The notes under the pieces are model-generated. The model saw only the letters and a list, made by a program, of their open reading frames with translations. It did no database searches and was not told the DNA's origin. From Thermogutta sp. (lineage in GTDB: Bacteria; Planctomycetota; Planctomycetia; Pirellulales; Thermoguttaceae), in assembly GCF_014359955.1 (NCBI RefSeq), contig NZ_JACIYL010000257.1, positions 1-5,344 of the forward strand: 5,344 bases of DNA. Reading direction: 5' to 3'. The translations under genes were made by a program, and so were the position numbers. Positions 1 to 5,344 of this stretch are shown here, piece by piece (the stretch's first letter is position 1; each line of letters opens with the position of its first letter).

Positions 1-152
1 TGCGCCGCCGGTTGAAGTGGCGTGGGCGTCGGTTGTCACAGGAATGGGTGGATCGCATTGCCGACACCGTGGAGGCAATGGTGGCACGGCTCTTCTCTTC
101 GGATACTCCGGCGGGGACAAAACGCAATCGCAGGAGGGCATCGCTCCCATGA
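1..152 (+). CDS. C-terminal end of an upstream gene, possibly a TetR-family regulator (partial)
   Basis: An open frame enters from the left edge with its first full codon at base 3 and ends at TGA 150-152, giving 49 visible residues. The TGA overlaps the ATG of the adaptor gene as ATGA, the usual sign of a translationally coupled operon. The stretch around QEWVDRIADTVEAMVARLF looks like one amphipathic helix, followed by a short very basic tail (KRNRRRASLP). A terminal helix of this kind fits the ligand-binding domain of TetR-family regulators. In E. coli the TetR-type repressor gene cecR (ybiH) sits directly before ybhG, so position supports the same role here. No DNA-binding domain is in the window, so the family is inferred from context and the tail could belong to another protein. 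That a gene ends here is fairly safe; its identity is not. Confidence 0.6.
   Translation, partial: RRRLKWRGRRLSQEWVDRIADTVEAMVARLFSSDTPAGTKRNRRRASLP
131..138 (+). promoter_or_regulatory. Ribosome binding site of the HlyD-like adaptor gene
   Basis: CAGGAGGG contains a near-complete Shine-Dalgarno core and lies 10 bases before the ATG at 149. It decides that start over the upstream in-frame GTG at 17, which would add residues with no membrane-anchor character. It lies inside the last codons of the upstream gene. Confidence 0.75.
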
Positions 153-1220
153 AAAAACGCATCATTTTGCTGGTTGTCATCGCGGTTGTTGTCGGGCTGT
201 CTTTATGGAGCTCGCAGCGTTACCGGGTTTCGCGGGTGGCCCAGGTGTCGTCGGCCCAGCCCTGGTGGAAGATCTGGTTGGAGGAAGTCTCTGGCAAGGT
301 CTGGGAGCTCCACGGGAATGTGGAAATTCGCGAGGTGCGTCTGGGTTTCAAGGTGCCCGGGCGGATTGTCCGCCTCCATGTGGACGAGGGAGACACAGTA
401 AAGCCGGGACAGCTCTTGGCGGAACTGGATCAGGCGGAATTCCTGGACGCGGTGCGTCAGGCCGAGGCAAGCCCTGGAAGCGCGGCGGGCTGAGCTGGCG
501 GCCCTCGAAAATGGTTCCCGTCCTGAAGAGATTGAGAAAGCCCGGGCATTGACGGAGGCTGCCCGGGTGGCCGTCCGCAACGCGGAAATTGCGCTCCGCC
601 GCGCAAAGGAGCTGGCACCCAAAGGGGCGGTTTCCCAGGAAATGCTGGATAATGCCCAGGCGGCCTACGATCAGGCCGTGGCCAACTACCAGGCGGCGGT
701 GGCTGCACAGCGGCTGGTGGAGGTGGGACCACGTCAGGAAGAGATCGACCGCGCCCGGGGCCTTGTCCGGCAGGCGGAGGCCGTCCTGAAAGATGCCCAG
801 CGACGGCTGGGCGACACGAAACTGCTCTCGCCCGTTTCGGGAGTGGTGCAGGTCCGCGTGCACGAAGTGGGTGATTTCGTCAACACCGGCGAGCCGGTCT
901 TCTCCATCGCAAGGCAGGAAGAAGTTTGGGTGCGGACGTATGTGGCGGAAGAAGACCTCGATCGCATCCGGCCGGGCATGCCCGTGGTCGTACTCACCGA
1001 TGGCGGGAACCAGTTTCCGGGGCAGGTGGGATTCATTTCTTCGGTGGCGGAATTCACGCCCAAAACCGTGGAAACCCGCGAAGTGCGAACGAATCTCGTG
1101 TATCGCGTGAGGGTACTGGTCAACGATCCGGAGTGCAAGCTGCGGCAGGGAATGCCGGTCCGCGTGCGGATTTCTGCCGAAAACCCCCCCGCAGGTGGCC
1201 AACCGGGGACACAGCCGTGA
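149..1220 (+). pseudogene. ybhG: HlyD/YbhG-like membrane fusion (adaptor) protein, frameshifted
   Basis: This is the periplasmic adaptor that would join the inner-membrane exporter to an outer-membrane channel. The start at 149 gives MKKRIILLVVIAVVVGLSLW, a basic start plus one membrane segment (residues 4-20) acting as signal anchor. The first half of the biotinyl-lipoyl-like domain follows (about 55-94, with GFKVPGRIVRLHVDEGDTV). A long alanine-rich helical hairpin comes next (about 95-221). It carries two related boundaries, RPEEIEKAR and RQEEIDRAR. The second lipoyl half (LLSPVSGVVQVRVHEVGD) and a beta-barrel domain with EFTPKTVET (301-309) and LRQGMPVRVRI complete it. These motifs match YbhG. 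As written, the first frame stops at TGA 491-493, and the homologous reading continues one frame over from about 471 to TGA 1218-1220. Removing one base near 470 restores a 356-residue protein. It may be a true mutation or a sequencing error; the rest of the gene shows no decay. Confidence 0.85.
467..473 (+). other. Frameshift site in the adaptor gene (apparent one-base insertion)
   Basis: Up to the codons GAG GCA (464-469) the frame reads ...AVRQAEA. Skipping the A at 470 lets GCC CTG GAA GCG (from 471) continue as ALEARRAELAAL, the expected amphipathic helix. The second frame is open from 402, after the TAA at 399-401, so the switch could lie anywhere in 402-493. Helix continuity is best at 467-473. 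As I remember E. coli YbhG, the distance from the LD before the helix to the EEI motif is 34 residues, and removing one base gives 34 here too. That favours one inserted base over two lost ones. No obvious slippery sequence or stimulatory structure is seen. Confidence 0.8.
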
Positions 1221-2929
1221 TTCGCTTCGAGCAGGTGACCAAGACGTTTCCGCGAAGCCAGCGCCCGGCCCTCCATGAGGTCACGGTGGACATCCCTGCC
1301 GGGGCCATCACGGGTTTGGTCGGACCGGATGGCGCCGGCAAGACCACGTTTCTCCGCCTTGCGGCAGGACTGCTCGTTCCCACCAGTGGCCGGATTCTGG
1401 TACTGGGACAGGATACACAAAAAGATCTGGGTTTTCGCGACCATCTGTCGTACATGCCGCAGAAGTTCGGGTTGTACGAGGATCTGACTGTCATCGAAAA
1501 TCTTCATCTTTATGCCCGGCTGCGAGGCATTCCCCGCGAAGAGGAAAAGGCGAGCATCGACCGACTTCTCGCCTTCACCGGGCTGGCTCCGTTCACCCGA
1601 CGGCTGGCCGGACATCTTTCCGGCGGCATGAAGCAGAAGCTGGGCCTGGCCTGCTCGATGCTGCTTCGGCCGAAGATCATGCTCCTCGACGAACCTGGCG
1701 TGGGCGTGGACCCTATTTCTCGCCGGGAATTGTGGAAGATCGTTTGTGATGAGCGCGATCGGGGCGTAGGGATCGTGTGGAGCACACCCTATCTCGACGA
1801 GGCCGAACGCTGCGATTACGTGCTGGTGCTCTACGAAGGACGGGTCCTGTTCTTTGGTCGGGCGGCCGAGTTCACCGAACGGGTCAAGGGTCGGACGTTT
1901 CTGGCGGAGGTTCCCCCGGAACAGCGGCGACGAGTCACCCGGGAATGGCTGGTGGATCCCGACATCGTGGACACGCGGATTCAGGGGCAGCGGGTACGGG
2001 TGGTAACGCGGAATGGGACAGAGGCCCTCGCACACCGGTTTCCGGATGTCGCCCTTCTGCCTACCGAACCGCGATTTGAAGACGCATTCATTGACGCGCT
2101 GGGGGGAATCCCCAAGGAACGCATCGTTTTTGGCGAAAATGGGGCGAATGCCGCTCGGAGCCAGCAGGAAGAGGTGATCGTGGCGGAGGATCTCGTCAAA
2201 CGTTTTGGAACGTTTACAGCGGTGGACCACGTCTCTTTCCGCGTCCGGCGGGGGGAAGTGTTTGGGCTTCTCGGGCCGAACGGGGCAGGAAAAAGCACGA
2301 CCTTTCGCATGCTGTGTGGACTGCTGGCACCCACCGCCGGTCATGCCGCCGTCGCAGGGAGGGACCTCCGGACGGCCCGCGCCGAGGCCAGGCGGCACAT
2401 CGGTTACATGGCCCAAAAATTCAGCCTTTACGGCAATCTGACGGTGAAACAGAATCTGGAATTTTTCGGCGGGGTGTACGGCCTGCGTGGCGAACGGCTC
2501 CGGCGTGCCATCGACCAGGCCCTGGAGGAATTCGAACTGAGGCCATTTGCCGACCAGAACGCCGGTCTCCTCCCTCTGGGATTCAAGCAACGGCTGGCTC
2601 TCGCCACCGCCATCCTCCACCGACCAGCGGTGGTATTCCTCGATGAACCGACGAGTGGCGTCGATCCACTGGCCCGCCGCGAATTCTGGCTGCGAATCGA
2701 TCAGCTTGTGGAAGGTGGGGCGGCCGTCATCGTGACCACCCATTTCATGGATGAGGCGGAGTACTGCGATCGCGTGGCGCTAATCAACCGCGGGCAGATC
2801 ATCGCGATGGATACACCGGACGGAATCAGGGCGATGGTGCAAACGCCGGATCGGCCGAACCCCACTTTGGAAGAGGCCTTTATCGAGCTGCTCGTCCGAG
2901 CCGGACAGGCCGGGAACAACCCCACGTGA
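1217..2929 (+). CDS. ybhF: YbhF-like ABC transporter ATP-binding protein with two fused ATPase domains
   Basis: This cytoplasmic protein would power export through the two permeases encoded next. The GTG start at 1217 overlaps the adaptor stop as GTGA, and translation begins VIRFEQVTKTF, a standard first strand of an ABC domain. Domain 1 (about 1-220) has Walker A GPDGAGKTT (36-44), Q-loop Q82, signature LSGGMKQ (134-140), Walker B LLDEPG (156-161, catalytic E159), and STPYLDEAE (189-197) where P191 replaces the usual H-loop histidine. A linker of about 100 residues follows. Domain 2 (about 319-535) has Walker A GPNGAGKST (353-361), Q400, a non-consensus signature LPLGFKQ (452-458), Walker B FLDEPT (474-479) and an intact H-loop TTHFMDEAE (507-515). 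Each half ends in a related tail, FEDAFIDAL and LEEAFIELL. The total of 570 residues is close to E. coli YbhF. The reading is intact, so this call is firm. Confidence 0.95.
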   Translation: MIRFEQVTKTFPRSQRPALHEVTVDIPAGAITGLVGPDGAGKTTFLRLAAGLLVPTSGRILVLGQDTQKDLGFRDHLSYMPQKFGLYEDLTVIENLHLYARLRGIPREEEKASIDRLLAFTGLAPFTRRLAGHLSGGMKQKLGLACSMLLRPKIMLLDEPGVGVDPISRRELWKIVCDERDRGVGIVWSTPYLDEAERCDYVLVLYEGRVLFFGRAAEFTERVKGRTFLAEVPPEQRRRVTREWLVDPDIVDTRIQGQRVRVVTRNGTEALAHRFPDVALLPTEPRFEDAFIDALGGIPKERIVFGENGANAARSQQEEVIVAEDLVKRFGTFTAVDHVSFRVRRGEVFGLLGPNGAGKSTTFRMLCGLLAPTAGHAAVAGRDLRTARAEARRHIGYMAQKFSLYGNLTVKQNLEFFGGVYGLRGERLRRAIDQALEEFELRPFADQNAGLLPLGFKQRLALATAILHRPAVVFLDEPTSGVDPLARREFWLRIDQLVEGGAAVIVTTHFMDEAEYCDRVALINRGQIIAMDTPDGIRAMVQTPDRPNPTLEEAFIELLVRAGQAGNNPT

Positions 2930-2935
2930 AGGAGG
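2929..2935 (+). promoter_or_regulatory. Strong Shine-Dalgarno that sets the start of the first permease
   Basis: AAGGAGG lies exactly 8 bases before GTG 2944. A second in-frame GTG at 2926 overlaps the ATPase stop as GTGA, but that start would place this Shine-Dalgarno inside its own coding sequence. The 2944 start is therefore preferred. The site overlaps the end of the ATPase gene, which favours coupled translation. Confidence 0.75.
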
Positions 2936-2943
2936 AAAATCCA

Positions 2944-4128
2944 GTGGACCAGGACAACCCCGTTGCAGCGCAAACGGACGCCGCTCCACAAACCCGGCGG
3001 GTGCGGAGAAGAATCCAGCTCCGCCGCGTGCTGGCTCTTACCCGAAAAGAGATCTACCAGATCTTCCGTGATCCCAGCAGTTTGATCATCGCCTTTGTCC
3101 TGCCCAACATTCTACTTCTCCTTTTTGGCTGGGGTATTTCCCTGGACCTGGGCTATATCCCCATCGGCGTGGTGGTGGAAAATCGCTCCGCGGATACCGA
3201 CCGAATCGTCGCGGCCCTGAGGGGAAGTCCCTATTTCATGGTTCGCGAGGCCGAGCATCGCAAGGAACTGGAATCCCACTTGGTTGGCGGGCGGGTTAAA
3301 GGGCTGGTCGTGCTCTCACAGGATCTGAGCGCCCGATTGAATACGGGTAGTGCCCCGGTCCAGGTCCTCGTGGCTGGCAGCGATGCCAACACGGCCGAAC
3401 TGATCGTCGGGTACATGGAGACGGTCCTTCAGAAAGATCGTTTGCATTGGGCGGAAGAAGAGGGTCAGCCTCTCCGATCGGGCATCATCAACATTGAGGG
3501 CCGCGTCTGGTACAACCCGAATATGGATTCACGCTCGGCGATTCTGCCCGGTTCCATTGCCGTCATCATGACGCTCATCGGGACGATTCTCACCTCACTG
3601 GTGGTCGCCCGGGAATGGGAACGCGGCACCATGGAGGCGTTGCTGGCCAGCTCCATCACTCGAGCGGAGTTCCTGCTGGGAAAATTCATTCCCTATTTTG
3701 TTCTCGGGCTGGCCGCCATGATGCTGGTGGCCCTCGTATCGGTGGTGGTTTTCGCTGTGCCGTTTCGCGGTTCCTGGGTGGTTCTGGTGGGTGTGTCGGC
3801 GGTTTATCTGGCGGTAGCACTGGGCCTGGGACTTTTCATCTCCACCGCGACGCGGGACCAGTTCGTGGCCACACAGGCCGCCCTCATCGTGGGCTATTTG
3901 CCGTCGTTCATCCTCTCGGGATTGGTCTTCGAGATCGACAGTATGCCGCTACCGATTCGGCTGTTTACGCACGTTTTGCCACCCCGCTATTTTGTTTCTG
4001 CCTTGCGGACGCTGTTTCTGGCAGGGAACGTCTGGGATGTGATCATTCCGGACACGCTCATTCTCTGCATCTTTGCCGCCGTCTTGTGGAATCTCACCAT
4101 TCGCAAGACGCGGCTGACTCTGGAGTGA
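2944..4128 (+). CDS. ybhS: YbhS-like ABC-2 type permease
   Basis: This is an inner-membrane half of the exporter channel, expected to pair with the permease that follows. From GTG 2944 it has 394 residues. A polar, basic N-terminus (1-31) leads to a cytoplasmic interface helix LTRKEIYQIFRDPSS (32-46) and a first membrane segment (about 47-66). A large periplasmic domain follows (about 67-199). Five further hydrophobic segments lie near 200-221, 249-272, 277-300, 308-329 and 364-384. The family hallmark VAREWERGTMEALL (221-234) follows the second segment, and FEIDSMP (329-335) and PPRYFVSALRTLFLAGN (346-362) lie near the end. All of these match E. coli YbhS. An alternative start at 2926 would add six residues. 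The gene is intact and only 11 bases separate it from the next one. Confidence 0.93.
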   Translation: MDQDNPVAAQTDAAPQTRRVRRRIQLRRVLALTRKEIYQIFRDPSSLIIAFVLPNILLLLFGWGISLDLGYIPIGVVVENRSADTDRIVAALRGSPYFMVREAEHRKELESHLVGGRVKGLVVLSQDLSARLNTGSAPVQVLVAGSDANTAELIVGYMETVLQKDRLHWAEEEGQPLRSGIINIEGRVWYNPNMDSRSAILPGSIAVIMTLIGTILTSLVVAREWERGTMEALLASSITRAEFLLGKFIPYFVLGLAAMMLVALVSVVVFAVPFRGSWVVLVGVSAVYLAVALGLGLFISTATRDQFVATQAALIVGYLPSFILSGLVFEIDSMPLPIRLFTHVLPPRYFVSALRTLFLAGNVWDVIIPDTLILCIFAAVLWNLTIRKTRLTLE

Positions 4129-4139
4129 ATGGGGGGACG

Positions 4140-5261
4140 ATGTTCGAGCGAATCCGCCGTTTGGTGATCAAGGAGTTTCTGGCGATTTTTCGCGATCCCG
4201 CCAGTCGCATGGTAGTGGTAATTCCACCGCTGATTCAGCTTTTCGTGTTCAGTTTCGCCGCCACCCTGGAAGTCCGCAACGCAGGCCTGGGAATCTACAA
4301 TGAAGATGGCGGACTCCTGGGCCGGGAACTGGTGGCTCGATTCTGGTCCGTGCCCATCACGTTTTCCCGGATTGTTCCCTGCGAAAATCTGAACGACGTA
4401 CGGGAAGCCCTTGACACACAACGCGTGCTGGCCGTTGTGCATATCCCCCAGGATTTCAGCCGGGCGTTACAGTCGGGACAGGCCCCGACGCTGCAGGTGC
4501 TGCTGGATGGCCGACGATCCAATGCCGCGATGGTGGTGCAGGGCTACATAGCACGGATTGTCGCTCAGTTTGTGCAGGAAAGTGCGACAGGTAATGAGAA
4601 TCGGCGTCACCGGCCGCCGCAACTGGTGTCGGTCACCCGGGTGTGGTTCAACGAGAACCTGCATCCTTTGTGGAGCTCGGTCCCCGCTCTGTTGGGTATT
4701 CTGACCAACCTGGTAGCCCTGCTGGTGACGAGCCTTTCCGTAGCCCGGGAACGGGAACTGGGCACGTTCGACCAACTTCTCGTTTCCCCACTGCGTCCTG
4801 GAGAGATCCTTGTGGGAAAGGCTGTGCCCGCCTTCGTGGTGGCGTATCTGGAGGGAGGGCTCATGGTCCTGGTGGCGGTGACCATCTTCGGCATTCCTTT
4901 TCGAGGTTCGCTCTTACTCCTGGCGGCTGCGCTGTTTGTGTTTCTTCTCGCCATCGTGGGAATTGGCCTGTGGATCTCTTCCCTGGCGGAAACGCAACAG
5001 CAGGCGCTTCTGGGAAGTTTCACCTACATGGTCCCCGCGGTGTTACTTTCGGGATTTGCCACCCCCGTGGAAAACATCCATCCGGCTATTTGCTGGATTT
5101 CCGACATTGATCCTCTTCGCTACATGGTCGCCATCAACCGGATGATTTTCCTGGAGAATCCGGACCCCAGTGTCGTTCTGCCCTACGTTTGGCCGCTGGT
5201 TCCGATTGCCGCTTTCACGCTGGTCAGCGCCGCGTGGCTGTTCCGCCATCGGCTGGAGTGA
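4140..5261 (+). CDS. ybhR: YbhR-like ABC-2 type permease
   Basis: This is the second inner-membrane permease, related to but distinct from its neighbour. It begins at ATG 4140, just after a G-run (4131-4136) that is a close and rather poor Shine-Dalgarno, so its translation may depend on ribosomes finishing the previous gene. The 373 residues start with an interface helix LVIKEFLAIFRDPAS (8-22) and a first membrane segment (about 24-42) ending in FAATLEV. A periplasmic domain (about 43-178) includes YNEDGG and LLDGRRSNAA. Five more hydrophobic segments lie near 181-201, 229-251, 257-280, 289-306 and 350-368. The hallmark VARERELGTFDQLLVSPL (201-218), the SSLAETQQQA motif (280-289) and LLSGFATPVENI (302-313) match E. 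coli YbhR. The gene ends in FRHRLE with TGA at 5259-5261 and is the last gene in view. Confidence 0.93.
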   Translation: MFERIRRLVIKEFLAIFRDPASRMVVVIPPLIQLFVFSFAATLEVRNAGLGIYNEDGGLLGRELVARFWSVPITFSRIVPCENLNDVREALDTQRVLAVVHIPQDFSRALQSGQAPTLQVLLDGRRSNAAMVVQGYIARIVAQFVQESATGNENRRHRPPQLVSVTRVWFNENLHPLWSSVPALLGILTNLVALLVTSLSVARERELGTFDQLLVSPLRPGEILVGKAVPAFVVAYLEGGLMVLVAVTIFGIPFRGSLLLLAAALFVFLLAIVGIGLWISSLAETQQQALLGSFTYMVPAVLLSGFATPVENIHPAICWISDIDPLRYMVAINRMIFLENPDPSVVLPYVWPLVPIAAFTLVSAAWLFRHRLE

Positions 5262-5278
5262 CGCCACAGTCCGCATCC

Positions 5279-5344
5279 GGTCCGCCTTCGGAGGGACGTG
5301 CTTGTCGGGTCCGCCTTCCGGAGGGACCCGCTTGTCGGGTCCGC
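5279..5344 (+). repeat. Tandem repeat of about 30 bp, cut by the window end
   Basis: Two near-identical units begin with GGTCCGCCTTC, at 5279-5307 (29 bp) and 5308-5337 (30 bp). The first 7 bases of a third unit are at 5338-5344. The units differ by one missing C in the CCTTC(C)GGAGG core and by GT against CC after GGGAC; both end in GCTTGTCG. The array begins 17 bases after the last stop codon and continues beyond the window, so its size is unknown. There are no distinct spacers between units, so it is not a CRISPR array. Confidence 0.85.
5306..5330 (+). repeat. Perfect inverted repeat (hairpin) at the second repeat unit
   Basis: CGGGTCC (5306-5312) and GGACCCG (5324-5330) are exact reverse complements around an 11-base loop containing the palindrome TCCGGA (5317-5322). 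An alternative fold pairs CGGGTC with GACCCG, then CCT with AGG, leaving a 5-base loop. It is a GC-rich stem straight after the operon, so it may protect the transcript end or slow polymerase. No T-run follows, so it is not a standard intrinsic terminator. Confidence 0.65.

Noticed and set aside
17..493. Extended adaptor start at the GTG at base 17
   Set aside because: The ATG at 149 has a good Shine-Dalgarno and begins the basic-plus-hydrophobic anchor. The extra N-terminal residues are glycine-rich with no signal character, and the same bases encode the end of the upstream gene in another frame.
461..493. Programmed ribosomal frameshifting in the adaptor gene
   Set aside because: I see no slippery heptamer, no rare-codon or stop-codon pause at the shift point, and no strong downstream stem. 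A simple one-base insertion explains the data better.
734..2743. A 669-codon open frame on the minus strand, opposite the adaptor and ATPase genes
   Set aside because: It is antisense to two clearly homologous genes, has no recognisable domain, and its composition (rich in H, P, R, S) is what GC-rich codon bias produces on the opposite strand.
3615..4139. Upstream extension of the second permease through the first permease gene
   Set aside because: The frame is open, but the peptide is a shifted reading of the first permease, and homology to YbhR starts exactly at the ATG at 4140.
5279..5344. CRISPR array
   Set aside because: The units are directly adjacent with no unique spacers, so this is a tandem repeat.
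5306..5344. Rho-independent terminator after the last permease
   Set aside because: The hairpin is good but is followed by GCTTGTCGG, not a run of T, and the same arm sequence repeats straight afterwards.

Overview
This 5.3 kb window of GC-rich bacterial DNA is one compact + strand operon encoding a Gram-negative-type ABC-2 exporter. The components are a membrane fusion (HlyD-type) protein, one polypeptide with two ABC ATPase domains, and two different ABC-2 permeases. Gene order and motifs match the Escherichia coli ybhG-ybhF-ybhS-ybhR operon. That operon is preceded in E. coli by the TetR-family regulator gene cecR (ybiH), and the first 152 bases here hold the 3' end of an upstream gene that could be its counterpart.

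Layout: 1-152, C-terminal tail of an upstream gene ending in an ATGA overlap with the next start. 149-1220, HlyD/YbhG-like adaptor gene, broken by an apparent single-base insertion near 470. 1217-2929, YbhF-like double ATPase, starting at a GTGA overlap. 2944-4128, YbhS-like permease with a strong Shine-Dalgarno. 4140-5261, YbhR-like permease. 5262-5344, intergenic DNA with a hairpin-forming tandem repeat of about 30 bp that runs off the window end. There is no gap over 100 bases between genes, no sign of an internal promoter, and I found no tRNA, rRNA, CRISPR array or insertion sequence.

How the genes work together (family knowledge plus inference): the two permeases would form a heterodimeric inner-membrane channel. 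The double ATPase would drive it from the cytoplasm. The adaptor, anchored by an N-terminal membrane segment, would bridge the periplasm to an outer-membrane channel of TolC type, which is not encoded here. In E. coli the system is linked to drug and cation tolerance, but the substrate here cannot be read from the sequence.

Organism: a diderm (Gram-negative-type) bacterium, because an HlyD adaptor needs an outer membrane. The high GC, GTG starts and GC-rich hairpin repeats differ from enterobacteria. Planctomycetes are one possibility, but this is a weak impression.

The two points most worth a second look are the frameshift in the adaptor gene and the 3' repeat. The ATPase also shows a clear asymmetry: its two non-consensus motifs would fall in the same composite ATP site. 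The exporter itself belongs to a known family; I do not see a wholly new system.
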